Shown: positions 36,509 to 46,516, numbered from the stretch's first letter. The stretch is 64,000 nucleotides of DNA from Burkholderia sp. FERM BP-3421 (GCF_028657905.1 NZ_CP117781.1:1612001-1676000), one strand, 5' to 3'. The notes: a model not told the origin generated them from the sequence alone. Translations and numbers: made by a program.

Positions 36509-39500
36509 GGCTTCGCGGCGGGCGCCGGCCCGACCGTCACGGCCGGGTTCGGCCACACGCCGTAGGTCGACGGCGCGTACAGGGCCTCGACGCGCGTGGG
36601 CGGCAGGCCGAAGGTGCCGACGTTGTTGAGCCGCACCGTGTACTCGATCGAGATGCGGCCCTTCGGCAGGTAGTCGTAGTACGCGCGATAGCCGTCGAAG
36701 TCGCGTTCGACGAACGCGGGATCGGCGCCGTGCGCGGCGCTTTCGCCCTGGGTGGCGGCCTCCGAGTCGCGGCCGAGCCCGTTGCCGAGGATCGTCGCGC
36801 CGGCCGGGATCGGATCGTTGACCGCAACCCAGGTCATGTCGGTCTGCGCATCGATGTCGAGCTTCACGCGCAGCACGTCGCCGCGCGAATACGCGCCCGG
36901 CACGGCCGGATCCACCGGCGTGACCGTCTTGACGATCCGGTAGCCCGCCGCGAACGGACTCTTCAACGGCACGGCGGCGAGGCTCTCGATCGTCGCCCAG
37001 GGCTTGCCGGGGCCGTCCTGGGTCAGCGTCAGCGGCGTCGCCGCGGCGCGCGCGGCCGGCCACGGCAGCAGCAGGCTGCGGACCGGGCCGGTGCGCGCGG
37101 CCGGCGTTGCTGATGCGGCGCTCGCGGCGGCGGCCGGCTGGCTCCAGTTGACGGCGCGCTCGGTGTCGCCGAGCTTCAGCCGGGTCTGGCCGCCGACGGG
37201 CGTGGTCTCGTAGGTGTGCGAGAAACGCTCGATCGCGAGCGAGCCGAGCGCGTTCGCGGTGGTGGTCTGCCACGCGCCGTTGCGCTGCAGCGCCAGCAGG
37301 CCGGTGGTCACGCGCGGCATCTCGTCCTTCCAGCCCGGGTCGCCCGCGAATTCGAGCGCGAGCCGCGCGGCGTTGGTCTCGGGGCTCGTCATCAGCCACC
37401 ACAGGTCGTCGTCGCGCGCGGTCGAGAAGGTCAGCTGCGTGCCCTGGTAGGTCATCCGCGCGCGCAGGATCTGTTCGACCTGGGCGCGCTTGTCGTCGCG
37501 TTGCGGAATGTCTTTCACGCGCGACAGGATCGCGTGATAGTCGAGCAGCGCCGAGGTCGGCCACTGGTTCGGCGCCACTTCGATCGAGCCGAGCATGCGG
37601 CCCTGCGCCGCGCCGAAGCGCGACAGCGCCTCGATCGCGGCCAGCTTGCGCAGGTCGAGATCCTTGCGCGGCGACCAGGTCTCGCGTTGCAGCCGGCCGT
37701 CGACGAAGCGCGTGAGCCCGGCCTCGATCTGGCCGCGGATATCCTCGGGCAGCGCGAAGCGGGCGTCGAGGCGCGCGGCCTCGTCGGACAGCACGAGCAG
37801 GTAGGCGGACAGCGCGGGGCTGCCGGTCGCGCCGCTGTCGGACGACGGCGGGAAGTAGTTCGCGAGGCCGTCGCGGTCGAGATAGACCGGCATGCGCGCG
37901 ACGAGCGACTGCCATTGCGCGGGGTCGCGCAGGCCGATCGCGCGCGAGGCCTGCTGTTCGAGGCAGCGATACGGGTAGCGCTCGAACCAGCGGCGCACGC
38001 CGGGCAGGCCGTCGGCGAGCTTGGGCTGCAGCGAGACCGCCAGGCCGCCGCGCGCGAGCCCCGCGGGCGTGAGCGCCGCGCCGGCCGGCGCGGCGACGGG
38101 CACCGTGAGGGTGCCGTCGACCTGCGCGAGCGTGGCCTGCTGCACGGTGACCGGCAGCGCGGGCACCACCTTCTGGGTGATCTTCAGCGCGTCGGCCGCA
38201 TGCGCGCCGCCTTGCTCGGCGGCGCTGATCGACCACACGAGCGCGCCCGCCGCGTCGGCGAGCCCGTCCGGCACGGTCGCATGCCACGCGATCTCGCGCG
38301 AGCCGTCGGCGGGCAGCGCGACGGTCTGCGCGTCGAGCGCGAGGCCCGCGACGCTCGGCGTGATGCGCACCTGCATCGCGCGCTGGGTGGTGTTGCGCAG
38401 CGTGAACAACGCGCTGAAGCCGTCGCCTTCGCGCACCAGCGGCGGCAGGCCCGAGATCAGCTGCAGGTCCTGCGTGCTGCGGATCGACGCGCTGCCGGTG
38501 CCGAACTTGTCGGCATCCACGGCGGCGATCGCGACGATCCGGAAGCGGGTCAGCGCGTCGTTGAGCGGCACGGTCAGCGAGGCTTCGCCGTGCGCATCGA
38601 GCGTCACGCGCGGGTTCCACAGCAGCAGCGTGTCGAACAGCTCGCGGGTGGGCGCGAGCCCGCCGCCGCCGCCCGCCGGCACGGCCTTGCGGCCGAAATG
38701 GCGGCGGCCGACGATTTCCATCTGCGCGGTGGACGTCTCGATGCCATATGCGCGCCGCTGGAGCATCGCATCGAGCAGATCCCAACTGCGGTTCGGCATC
38801 AGTTCGAGCAGCGCCTCGTCGACGGCCGCGACCGCGATCTGGGTGCCGGCCGGCGCGGGCTTGCCGCCCGGCAGCGCGACCTTGACCTTGATCTGCGCGT
38901 GGCCGCGCACGGGGTAGCTGGCCGCGTCCGGCGTGACGGTCACGCCGAGCCGGTGCGCGGCGGTGCCGACCTTGATCTCGGCCACGCCGTAGCGGAATGC
39001 GGGCTTCGACAGGTCGACGAGCGGGGTCGGCGCTTCGTAGTGGCGACCTTCGCGCCAGAAGGCGCGCGCCCATTCGATCGGCGTCTTCCAGCCCCAGGTG
39101 AAGAAGGAGTACCACGGCACCTCGCGCAGCCGGCCGCGCAGCGCGAGCACCGACACGTAGACGTTCGGCCCCCACGATTCGCCGACCTTCAGGTCGACGG
39201 TCGGGTTCTTGCCGTTCAGTTCCACGACCCGGGTTTCCATCACGCCGGCCCGTTCGACCGCGACCAGCGCGGTGGCGTAGCGGAACGGCATGCGCACCTG
39301 GAAGCGGGCGGTCTCGCCCGGCGCGTAGGTGGTTTTCTCGGGCAGGATGTCGATCCGGTCGGTATTGTCGCCGCCGAACCAGAGATCCTCGTCGCGCGTG
39401 ACCCACACCGAGGTCATCGCGTTCGCACTACGGCCCGCGCCGTCCTTGACGACCGCGACCAGCTTGACGTCGCCGGCCTCGGTCAGCTTCGCGTCGCAGC

Positions 39501-42500
39501 TGAAGATGCCCTTCGCATCGGACTTGCCGCTGCACAGCGTGCCGAGGTCGCGGGTTTCGCTGTGGTTGTCGTAGGCATAGAAGCCGCCGACCATGCGCTT
39601 GCGCGAGCTGGTCGTGCTGCGCGCGTAGCCGTGGATCTCGACCGGCGCGGCGGCGCGCGGCTTGCCTTGCAGATCCACCACCAGCGCCTGCAGCGCGACC
39701 TTGTCGCCCACCGACACCCATTGGCCGGCCTTGATCCCGGCCACGAGCGCGGCCGGCCACAGCAGGGCGTCGCCGCGGATCGTCTGGATCTCGCCGTTCG
39801 GGTCGGCGAAGCTCGCCTCGAGGCTCAGGCGCTGCGGCGCGTTGACCTTCGGCAGCGATTTCAGCACGAGCGAGCCCGCGCCGTTGCGGTCGAGCGTCAG
39901 CGGCTCCTTGTCGGCGATCAGCTTCGCGGCGTCCGGATCCTGGCGGCCGGCGTCGCTGTCGTTCGCGTCGCTGTCGCCGGCATCGGCGTTGGCGTCGTTC
40001 GCGGCCGGCTCGGGCCGGTACGGCTCGAAGCTGTAGTCGGGGTAGGTGTCGGCGAACGGCGGGCTCGCGGCCTTGGCGAGCGCCGACACCTGCACCGGCA
40101 GGTTCGACGCGCCGCCGCCCGACACATAGTCGATCTGCAGCGCGAGCGGCGCTTCCCTGGCCGCGATCAGCGGGCTCGTGCGGCCGTCGCGCACGCCGAT
40201 CGAGCCTTTCAGCACCGGCAGCCGGAACGCCTCGACGCGGAATGCGCCCGTGTCGTAGGTCGCGCCCGATGCCGCGTCGTCGTCGCCGCTGCCGCTGTCG
40301 AGCGACACGCTGTATTCGCCGAGCCGCGCGGCGGCGGGCAGCGTGAAGCTCGATGCGGCCGAGTGATCGGCCGCCCAGGTCAACGGCAGGTGATAGGTCT
40401 GGTCGGAGCCGAGGTGACGGATCGTCACGCGGCTCGGGTACTGCTTGGGGAACGCGAGCGTGTCGAGCGTCTCGACGCGCAGGAAGTGCTTCATCGACAC
40501 CGTCTCGCCCGCGCGCAGCAGCGTGCGGTCGAACACGGTGTGCGCGCGCGCCGGCGCGTCCGTGCCGCTGTCGGTGGGCACGTTGAAGCGCCACGCCTCG
40601 ATTCCGCGATTCCAGTCGGAGCGGACGAACGCCATGTCGGGGCCCGTCTTCGGATCGTCGACGCGCGCGGACACGAAGTAGTCGCCGTAGCCCGTCGCGT
40701 AGTCGCAGGCGCGGCGCGGCGCGAGCTGCGCGTCGATGCGCAGCACGCCGTTCGGATCGGTGCGGCCCGCGGCGACCTGTTCGCCGTTGCAGTCGGACAC
40801 GCGGACGTCCGCGTTCGGCACCGGGCGGCCCTTGTCGAGCGTCGTCACCCACACGAGGCTGTTGTCGCGGCCGAGCTTCAGATGCACGCCGAGATTGGTC
40901 ACGAGCACCGCGGTGCGCACGTACATCGCGGCGGGCCGCGACAGCAGCGCGCCGCCGAGCGCCGGGGAGGCGAGTTCGAGCACGTAGAAGCCCGGCTTGT
41001 CGATCGGCACGCCGACCACCTCGAACGGCCGCAGCTTGGCCGGATCGGCCTTCGGCAGGGTCAGCGCCTGCACGCCGGGCTCGCCCGCGAGCAGCGACAG
41101 CGAGCGGATGTCGACGATCCGATTGTTGCCCGTCGGCGCGCGCTCGCCCTGCGCGGGCGGCACGAACACCGGGTGGAGGGCGCGCGCGAACAGCCCGGGG
41201 CGCGCCTTCTCGATGTCCTTGACCGACATCGACCAGCCGTCGAAACGGTCGACGAGCCGCATCCAGGCGCGGATCTGCGCGTCGTTCTCGACCTTCAGGT
41301 TCGAGAATTGCGCGCCGCCGGTATTGAGGCCGGCGATCTTGAGGTCCGCCTCGACGTTGCGCAGCGTGACGGGCACGAGCGCGGGCGCGCCCGGCTCCGC
41401 GAAGCGCTCGATGATCCCGAAGGTGCCCGACGAGAATTTCGCGAGCGGCGGCATCGTGGCGGTGCGGGTCGAGAGCGGGAACAGGTCGCGGTTGGCGAGC
41501 GGGCGGCCGCTCAGGTCCTTCAGGTCGTCGGGCAGCGTGATCTTGAGGTCGGCCTGCGCGGGCAGCGGCGCGGCGAATTCGACATGGTCGGTGTCGGTGC
41601 CCTTGTCGTCGGGCTTGAAGGTGGGGCCGACGGAACCTTGCGGGCCGGCCAGGCGGATCTTTTCCGCGTCGGCGCGCGTGATCGGCGCGTTGAAGCTCAG
41701 GCGCAGCGGCCGCAGCGGCGTGCAAGGCGCCTTGGCGTTCTCGCGCTCGCACGAGAAGGTCGCGGCGAACGGCTCGCGCACCGTGTAGTCGAAGCGGCGC
41801 TCGGTGTCGTTGACGATCCCGCTCGGGCTCGCCACGCCCTTGCCGTAGACGAGCTGCACCTTGACCCCGGCGGGCAGGGTCTGCGCGCAGCTGACGGTCA
41901 GCACGCGCGCGGCATCCTTCTTCCAGCGGAAATGATCGAGCAGCGCGGCGCGCGTCGGGGCGTCGGCCAGCTTGACCGGGATCCGGTTGCCGATGCCGTT
42001 GGCCTCGCACCACATGCCGGACAGCACCGAGGCGTCGGTCGCGGGCCCATTGAGCCGGAGCACGAACACCTGCTGTTCCTCGATCTCGCCGTCGTCGGGG
42101 CGCGCGGTGACGGGGAACGGCCCGCCCGTCTGGAATGCGAAGCGCTTCGGGCCGCTCGCCGCGCGCCCGGCCACCGAGCGCAGCGTCTCGCCCAGCTCGA
42201 CCGAGCAGCGCACGCCGGGCGGCAGGTCGCGGGTGAAGTCATAGACCCAGGTCTGCGCATCGAGCCAGTGCCCCTGGCCGCGCCCGGCGTCGGGATCCGA
42301 GCATGCGACGCGGCCCGGCGCGGGTGCGGCGGCGTCGCCGAGCGCGACCATGGCTTCGTCGAACTTGACGACGGTCTGCCGCACCTCGGACACGGTGCCT
42401 TGCGGCGACACGCTCGTCACGCGCGCCGCATCGGCGCGCCATGCGCCGGTCGCGAGCCCGCCCGCGACGCACGCGGCGAGCGCGCCCCAGAGCCGGATTT

Positions 42501-42519
42501 TCTTCGAATGGATGTGCAT
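36505..42519 (-). CDS. yfhM: Alpha-2-macroglobulin family protein (YfhM-like), thioester type
   Basis: This 2004-residue exported protein is longer than the E. coli form (about 1650). A signal peptide begins it (MHIHSKKIRLWGALAACVAG); the LAAC could be a lipobox, but the hydrophobic stretch before it is short. Repeated MG-type beta domains follow, then the bait region, and near residue 1518 the thioester motif CLEQQ in RYPYRCLEQQASRAIGL, characteristic of the protease-trapping class. An acidic Asp/Ala/Asn-rich insert (encoded around 39945-40005) is unusual. Bacterial macroglobulins trap periplasmic proteases and work with PBP1C, whose gene overlaps downstream. The AT-rich 42520-42816 region holds its divergent promoter. 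Confidence 0.95.
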   Translation of the reverse strand: MHIHSKKIRLWGALAACVAGGLATGAWRADAARVTSVSPQGTVSEVRQTVVKFDEAMVALGDAAAPAPGRVACSDPDAGRGQGHWLDAQTWVYDFTRDLPPGVRCSVELGETLRSVAGRAASGPKRFAFQTGGPFPVTARPDDGEIEEQQVFVLRLNGPATDASVLSGMWCEANGIGNRIPVKLADAPTRAALLDHFRWKKDAARVLTVSCAQTLPAGVKVQLVYGKGVASPSGIVNDTERRFDYTVREPFAATFSCERENAKAPCTPLRPLRLSFNAPITRADAEKIRLAGPQGSVGPTFKPDDKGTDTDHVEFAAPLPAQADLKITLPDDLKDLSGRPLANRDLFPLSTRTATMPPLAKFSSGTFGIIERFAEPGAPALVPVTLRNVEADLKIAGLNTGGAQFSNLKVENDAQIRAWMRLVDRFDGWSMSVKDIEKARPGLFARALHPVFVPPAQGERAPTGNNRIVDIRSLSLLAGEPGVQALTLPKADPAKLRPFEVVGVPIDKPGFYVLELASPALGGALLSRPAAMYVRTAVLVTNLGVHLKLGRDNSLVWVTTLDKGRPVPNADVRVSDCNGEQVAAGRTDPNGVLRIDAQLAPRRACDYATGYGDYFVSARVDDPKTGPDMAFVRSDWNRGIEAWRFNVPTDSGTDAPARAHTVFDRTLLRAGETVSMKHFLRVETLDTLAFPKQYPSRVTIRHLGSDQTYHLPLTWAADHSAASSFTLPAAARLGEYSVSLDSGSGDDDAASGATYDTGAFRVEAFRLPVLKGSIGVRDGRTSPLIAAREAPLALQIDYVSGGGASNLPVQVSALAKAASPPFADTYPDYSFEPYRPEPAANDANADAGDSDANDSDAGRQDPDAAKLIADKEPLTLDRNGAGSLVLKSLPKVNAPQRLSLEASFADPNGEIQTIRGDALLWPAALVAGIKAGQWVSVGDKVALQALVVDLQGKPRAAAPVEIHGYARSTTSSRKRMVGGFYAYDNHSETRDLGTLCSGKSDAKGIFSCDAKLTEAGDVKLVAVVKDGAGRSANAMTSVWVTRDEDLWFGGDNTDRIDILPEKTTYAPGETARFQVRMPFRYATALVAVERAGVMETRVVELNGKNPTVDLKVGESWGPNVYVSVLALRGRLREVPWYSFFTWGWKTPIEWARAFWREGRHYEAPTPLVDLSKPAFRYGVAEIKVGTAAHRLGVTVTPDAASYPVRGHAQIKVKVALPGGKPAPAGTQIAVAAVDEALLELMPNRSWDLLDAMLQRRAYGIETSTAQMEIVGRRHFGRKAVPAGGGGGLAPTRELFDTLLLWNPRVTLDAHGEASLTVPLNDALTRFRIVAIAAVDADKFGTGSASIRSTQDLQLISGLPPLVREGDGFSALFTLRNTTQRAMQVRITPSVAGLALDAQTVALPADGSREIAWHATVPDGLADAAGALVWSISAAEQGGAHAADALKITQKVVPALPVTVQQATLAQVDGTLTVPVAAPAGAALTPAGLARGGLAVSLQPKLADGLPGVRRWFERYPYRCLEQQASRAIGLRDPAQWQSLVARMPVYLDRDGLANYFPPSSDSGATGSPALSAYLLVLSDEAARLDARFALPEDIRGQIEAGLTRFVDGRLQRETWSPRKDLDLRKLAAIEALSRFGAAQGRMLGSIEVAPNQWPTSALLDYHAILSRVKDIPQRDDKRAQVEQILRARMTYQGTQLTFSTARDDDLWWLMTSPETNAARLALEFAGDPGWKDEMPRVTTGLLALQRNGAWQTTTANALGSLAIERFSHTYETTPVGGQTRLKLGDTERAVNWSQPAAAASAASATPAARTGPVRSLLLPWPAARAAATPLTLTQDGPGKPWATIESLAAVPLKSPFAAGYRIVKTVTPVDPAVPGAYSRGDVLRVKLDIDAQTDMTWVAVNDPIPAGATILGNGLGRDSEAATQGESAAHGADPAFVERDFDGYRAYYDYLPKGRISIEYTVRLNNVGTFGLPPTRVEALYAPSTYGVWPNPAVTVGPAPAAKP

Positions 42520-42816
42520 GATGGCGCGATCGCCCCCTGGGCAGAAGCTTTGTAGAAATGGTAGTGGATTCTAACCGACGCGCTGTAAGGCCCCTGTAGG
42601 TCGAATCAGTTCACGCGACATCCGTCGATTTAACAAATCGGGTGACCGAATTAACAAAAAAAGTAAAAAGAAAAGATTGTGCGGGAATACGGAATATTCC
42701 ATGGACTATAAAGAGATTGTTCAAACCGACATGAGCGCGTACATTTCGGTTCCACGCCAAAACTTGAGAAATATCAACTCAGGATTTCCCGAATTCGGCG
42801 TCTGAGAGAAGGAAAG
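42520..42816. promoter_or_regulatory. Divergent promoter region, yfhM / glucose dehydrogenase operon, with palindrome at 42691-42700
   Basis: This 297-bp region is much richer in A+T than its surroundings (an A-rich patch from about 42650 to 42675). A perfect palindrome, GGAATATTCC, lies at 42691-42700, about 117 bp before the first dehydrogenase gene, and could be an operator. AGAGAAGGAAAG just before 42817 is the ribosome site. Regulators are not evident nearby. Confidence 0.5.
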
Positions 42817-43335
42817 ATGAACAACGACATGACTCCCCACTCGCGTCGCGCCAGCGACGCCGCCGCGTCCGCGGCCCCCGGCATGACCCGGCGTCAGTGG
42901 TTGCAGGGCGCGCTGGCGCTCACCGCCACCGGCCTCGCCGGCTCGCTCGCGTTGAAGGCCCTGGCCGACAATCCCGGCGCCGCGCCCCTCGATACTTTCA
43001 TGACCCTTTCAACATCGCTGACCGGCAAGACGGACCTGAGCCGTGCGGTCGGCGAGCGCCTGCTGCAGGCGCTGCAGAAGGGTTCGTTCCAGACCGCCGA
43101 CAGCCTGCCCGCGCTCGCGGGCGTGCTCGCCTCGGGCAACGCGCTGAGCGCCGACCAGGAGGCGCTGGCGTTGCGCATCCTCGAAGCGTGGTATCTCGGC
43201 GTCGTCGACAACGTCGTGATCACCTACGAAGAGGCGCTGATGTTCGGCGTCGTCTCCGACACGCTGGTGATCCGTTCGTACTGCCCCAACAAACCTGGCT
43301 TCTGGGCCGATAAACCGATCGAGAGGCAAGCCTGA
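42817..43335 (+). CDS. FAD-dependent glucose dehydrogenase small (gamma) subunit, TAT-exported
   Basis: A 172-residue protein with a twin-arginine signal (MTRRQWLQGALALTATGLAG). The rest matches the small hitch-hiker subunit of the Burkholderia FAD-glucose dehydrogenase/sorbitol dehydrogenase complexes, including the C-terminal ALRILEAWYLGVVDNVVITY and SDTLVIRSYCPNKPGFWADKP. This subunit carries the flavoprotein across the membrane through the TAT pathway and is needed for its maturation. The stop overlaps the start of the next gene by 1 bp, so the three genes form a tight operon. Confidence 0.95.
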   Translation: MNNDMTPHSRRASDAAASAAPGMTRRQWLQGALALTATGLAGSLALKALADNPGAAPLDTFMTLSTSLTGKTDLSRAVGERLLQALQKGSFQTADSLPALAGVLASGNALSADQEALALRILEAWYLGVVDNVVITYEEALMFGVVSDTLVIRSYCPNKPGFWADKPIERQA

Positions 43336-44948
43336 TGGCCGATACACAACAAGCCGACATCGTGGTCGTGGGCTCGGGCGTCGCCGGCGCGATCGTGGCG
43401 CATCAGCTCGCGATGGCGGGCAAGTCGGTGATCCTGCTGGAAGCCGGCCCGCGCATGCCGCGCTGGGAAATCGTCGAACGCTTCCGCAATCAGCCGGACA
43501 AGATGGACTTCATGGCGCCGTATCCGTCGAGCGCGTGGGCGCCGCATCCGGAGTACGGCCCGCCGAACGACTACCTGGTGCTGAAGGGCGAGCACAAGTT
43601 CAACTCGCAGTACATCCGCGCCGTGGGCGGCACGACCTGGCACTGGGCCGCGTCGGCGTGGCGCTTCATCCCGAACGACTTCAGGATGAAGACGGTGTAC
43701 GGCGTTGGTCGCGACTGGCCGCTCCAGTATGACGAGATCGAGCCGTATTACCAGCGCGCCGAGGAAGAGCTGGGCGTGTGGGGGCCCGGTCCCGAGGAGA
43801 ACCTGTTGTCGCCGCGCAAGGCGCCGTATCCGATGGCGCCGCTGCCGCTGTCGTACAACGAGCGCACGATCAAGACCGCGCTCAACGGCTACGATCCCGC
43901 GTACCACGTGGTGACCGAGCCGGTCGCGCGCAACAGCCGTCCGTACGACGGCCGCCCGACCTGCTGCGGCAACAACAACTGCATGCCGATCTGCCCGATC
44001 GGCGCGATGTACAACGGCATCGTGCATGTCGAGAAGGCGGAGCAGGCCGGCGCGAAGCTGATCGAGAACGCGGTGGTGTACAAGCTTGAGGTCGGCCCGC
44101 AGAAGAAGATCGTCGCGGCGCTGTACAAGGATCCGAAGGGCGGCGAGCACCGGGTCGAGGGCAAGTACTTCGTGCTCGCGGCGAATGGCATCGAGACGCC
44201 GAAGATCATGCTGATGTCGACCAGCAGCGATTTCCCGAACGGCGTCGGCAACAGTTCCGACATGGTCGGCCGCAACCTGATGGACCATCCGGGCACCGGC
44301 GTGTCGTTCTACGCGAGCGAGAAGCTGTGGCCGGGTCGCGGCCCGCAGGAGATGACCTCGCTGATCGGCTTCCGGGACGGTGCGTTCCGCGCGACCCAGG
44401 CGGCCAAGAAGATCCACCTGTCGAACCTGTCGCGGATCGACCAGGAAACGCAGAAGATCTTCAAGGGCGGCAAGCTGCTGAAGCCCGACGAGCTGGACGC
44501 GCAGATCCGCGACCGCTCGGCGCGCTACGTGCAGTTCGACTGCTTCCACGAGATCCTGCCGCAGCCCGAGAACCGCATCGTGCCGAGCAAGACGGCCACC
44601 GATGCGATCGGCATCCCGCGTCCCGAGATCACCTATGCGATCGACGACTACGTGAAGCGCGGCGCCGTGCACACCCGCGAGGTGTACGCGAGCGCGGCGA
44701 AGGTGCTGGGCGGCACGGACGTCGTGTTCAACGACGAATTCGCGCCGAACAACCACATCACGGGCGCGACGATCATGGGCGCGGACGCGCGCGACTCCGT
44801 CGTCGACAAGGACTGCCGCACGTTCGACCACCCGAACCTGTTCATTTCGAGCAGCTCGACGATGCCGACGGTGGGCACGGTCAACGTGACGCTCTCGATC
44901 GCGGCGCTCGCGCTGCGGATCTCGGATCAGTTGAAGAAGGAAGTCTGA
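43335..44948 (+). CDS. FAD-dependent glucose dehydrogenase catalytic (alpha) subunit, GMC oxidoreductase
   Basis: A 537-residue GMC flavoprotein. The FAD Rossmann motif VVVGSGVAGAIVAHQLAMAG opens it, and AVGGTTWHWAASAWRF is the second flavin contact. The cysteine cluster CCGNNNCMPICP around residues 212-222 is the 3Fe-4S site described for the Burkholderia cepacia enzyme. The C-terminal catalytic His/Asn region is NNHITGATIMG then STMPTVGTVNVTLSIAALA. It oxidises glucose (or another aldose/polyol) in the periplasm and passes electrons through the Fe-S cluster to the cytochrome subunit. It has no signal of its own and depends on the small subunit's TAT signal. Confidence 0.96.
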   Translation: MADTQQADIVVVGSGVAGAIVAHQLAMAGKSVILLEAGPRMPRWEIVERFRNQPDKMDFMAPYPSSAWAPHPEYGPPNDYLVLKGEHKFNSQYIRAVGGTTWHWAASAWRFIPNDFRMKTVYGVGRDWPLQYDEIEPYYQRAEEELGVWGPGPEENLLSPRKAPYPMAPLPLSYNERTIKTALNGYDPAYHVVTEPVARNSRPYDGRPTCCGNNNCMPICPIGAMYNGIVHVEKAEQAGAKLIENAVVYKLEVGPQKKIVAALYKDPKGGEHRVEGKYFVLAANGIETPKIMLMSTSSDFPNGVGNSSDMVGRNLMDHPGTGVSFYASEKLWPGRGPQEMTSLIGFRDGAFRATQAAKKIHLSNLSRIDQETQKIFKGGKLLKPDELDAQIRDRSARYVQFDCFHEILPQPENRIVPSKTATDAIGIPRPEITYAIDDYVKRGAVHTREVYASAAKVLGGTDVVFNDEFAPNNHITGATIMGADARDSVVDKDCRTFDHPNLFISSSSTMPTVGTVNVTLSIAALALRISDQLKKEV

Positions 44949-44949
44949 C

Positions 44950-46239
44950 GTGCTGAAACATACTCTCTCCTTCATCCTGGCCGGCTGCCTCGTGCTGCCC
45001 GGCCTCGCGCGCGCGGCCGACGCCGCGCCGGCCGGGAGCGCCGACGCCGCGCTCGTCGCGCGCGGCCAGTACCTGGCGGTCGCGGGCGACTGCATGGCGT
45101 GCCACACCGTGAAGGGCGGCAAGCCGTTCGCGGGCGGCCTGCCGATGCCCGTGCCGATGCTCGGCAAGATCTACACGAGCAACATCACGCCGGACCCGGA
45201 CAACGGGATCGGCAAGTGGACCCTCGATGACTTCGAGCGCGCGCTGCGCCACGGCGTGTCGAAGGACGGCGGCAACCTGTACCCGGCGATGCCCTACGTG
45301 TCCTACGCGAAGGTCAGCGACGACGACGTGAAGGCGCTCTATGCGTACTTCATGAACGGCGTGCAGCCGGTCAAGGCGGCCCCGCCGAAGAACGAGATCC
45401 CGTGGCCGCTGAGCATGCGCTGGCCGCTCAAGATCTGGAACGCGCTGTTCCTGAAGGACGGCCCGTACCAGCCGAAGCCGTCGCAGAGCGTCGAGTGGAA
45501 CCGCGGCGCGTACCTGGTCCAGGGCCTCGCGCACTGCGGCACCTGCCATACGGCGCGCGGCGTCGGCATGCAGGAGAAGTCGCTCGACGAAACCGGCGGC
45601 AGCTTCCTGTCGGGCTCGGTGCTCGCGGGCTGGGACGGCTTCAACATCACGTCCGACCCGAACGCGGGCATCGGCGGCTGGTCGCAGGCGCAGATCGCGC
45701 AGTACCTGCGCACCGGCAGCGTGGCGGGCCTCGCGCAGGCGGCGGGCCCGATGGCCGAGGCGATCGAGCACAGCTTCTCGAAGATGACCGATGCGGACAT
45801 CGGCGCGATCGCGACCTACGTGCGCACCGTGCCGGCCGTGTCCGACGGCAGCACGCAGCCACGCTCGACCTGGGGCAAGCCGTCGGTCGACGGCACGCGC
45901 CTGCGCGGCGTGCCGCTCGCGTCGAGCGGCATCGATCCGGCGCGCCTGTACCTCGGCAACTGCGCGACCTGCCACCAGATGCAGGGCAAGGGCACGCCGG
46001 ACGGCTACTACCCGTCGCTGTTCCACAACACGACGGTGGGCGCGTCGAATCCGACCAACCTGGTGCAGGTGATCCTGCACGGCGTGCAGCGCAAGGCCGG
46101 CCAGGAGGACGTCGGGATGCCGGCCTTCAAGTACGAACTGACCGACGCGCAGATCGCCGCGCTCGCGAACTACCTGACCGGCCAGTTCGGCAATCCGGCC
46201 GCGAAGGTGACCGAGCAGGACGTGGCGAAGCTGCGCTGA
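44950..46239 (+). CDS. FAD-dependent glucose dehydrogenase tri-haem cytochrome c (beta) subunit
   Basis: Translation starts at a GTG 1 bp after the alpha-subunit stop (GTGCTGAAACATACTC). A Sec signal (MLKHTLSFILAGCLVLPGLARA) is followed by 405 residues with three haem motifs: CMACH near residue 48, CGTCH near 198 and CATCH near 340, each with a distal methionine region. This is the membrane-associated electron acceptor that hands electrons to quinone or terminal oxidases. It closes the operon; a strong stem-loop lies 60 bp downstream. Homologous cytochromes serve sorbitol and gluconate dehydrogenases, so the sugar specificity is not fixed by this subunit. Confidence 0.96.
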   Translation: MLKHTLSFILAGCLVLPGLARAADAAPAGSADAALVARGQYLAVAGDCMACHTVKGGKPFAGGLPMPVPMLGKIYTSNITPDPDNGIGKWTLDDFERALRHGVSKDGGNLYPAMPYVSYAKVSDDDVKALYAYFMNGVQPVKAAPPKNEIPWPLSMRWPLKIWNALFLKDGPYQPKPSQSVEWNRGAYLVQGLAHCGTCHTARGVGMQEKSLDETGGSFLSGSVLAGWDGFNITSDPNAGIGGWSQAQIAQYLRTGSVAGLAQAAGPMAEAIEHSFSKMTDADIGAIATYVRTVPAVSDGSTQPRSTWGKPSVDGTRLRGVPLASSGIDPARLYLGNCATCHQMQGKGTPDGYYPSLFHNTTVGASNPTNLVQVILHGVQRKAGQEDVGMPAFKYELTDAQIAALANYLTGQFGNPAAKVTEQDVAKLR

Positions 46240-46298
46240 GCGGCGCGGGGCCGGGCCGAGCCTCGATGTGGGGCAAGGCCGGCCGGCGTGACGGCTCG

Positions 46299-46333
46299 GC
46301 AAACGGGCGGTGCATGATGCGCCGCCCGTTTGC
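46299..46333 (+). terminator. Terminator of the glucose dehydrogenase operon
   Basis: A 12-bp perfect stem (GCAAACGGGCGG pairing with CCGCCCGTTTGC) encloses an 11-nt loop at 46299-46333, 60 bp after the operon's last stop. The T-run after it is weak (GTTGGGG), so it may act bidirectionally or with Rho. Confidence 0.65.
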
Positions 46334-46440
46334 GTTGGGGGCGGGCGCGGGCGACGGACTTGCCCTGGATCATGCCCGCCAGGGCGCGGCCGGCCCGCGC
46401 CGGCGACGTCCCGCGCCTTCTCCGGTACGATCCGCTGCAC

Positions 46441-46516
46441 GCAGCCGCAGCCGCAGCCGCAGCCGCAGCCGCAGCCGCAGCCGCAGCCGCGCACGACGCC
46501 GACGCCGACGCCGACG
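46441..46516. repeat. Two adjoining hexanucleotide tandem repeats (GCAGCC)8 and (GACGCC)n
   Basis: GCAGCC is repeated eight times from 46441, followed after CGCGCAC by about three and a half copies of GACGCC up to 46516. Both are multiples of three and would stay open in any frame (alternating Ala/Ala or Asp/Ala), but no gene spans them convincingly. They lie between the dehydrogenase terminator and the porin promoter. Confidence 0.9.

Noticed and set aside
37216..42555. A 1779-codon plus-strand frame opposite the macroglobulin gene
   Set aside because: Pure antisense shadow; composition is Arg/Val/Glu-rich and shows no family, while the minus-strand reading is a complete macroglobulin.
42714..42727. 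GATTGTTCAAACC as a third copy of the EctC-cluster operator
   Set aside because: Only the left half matches; the AACAA arm of the inverted repeat is missing.
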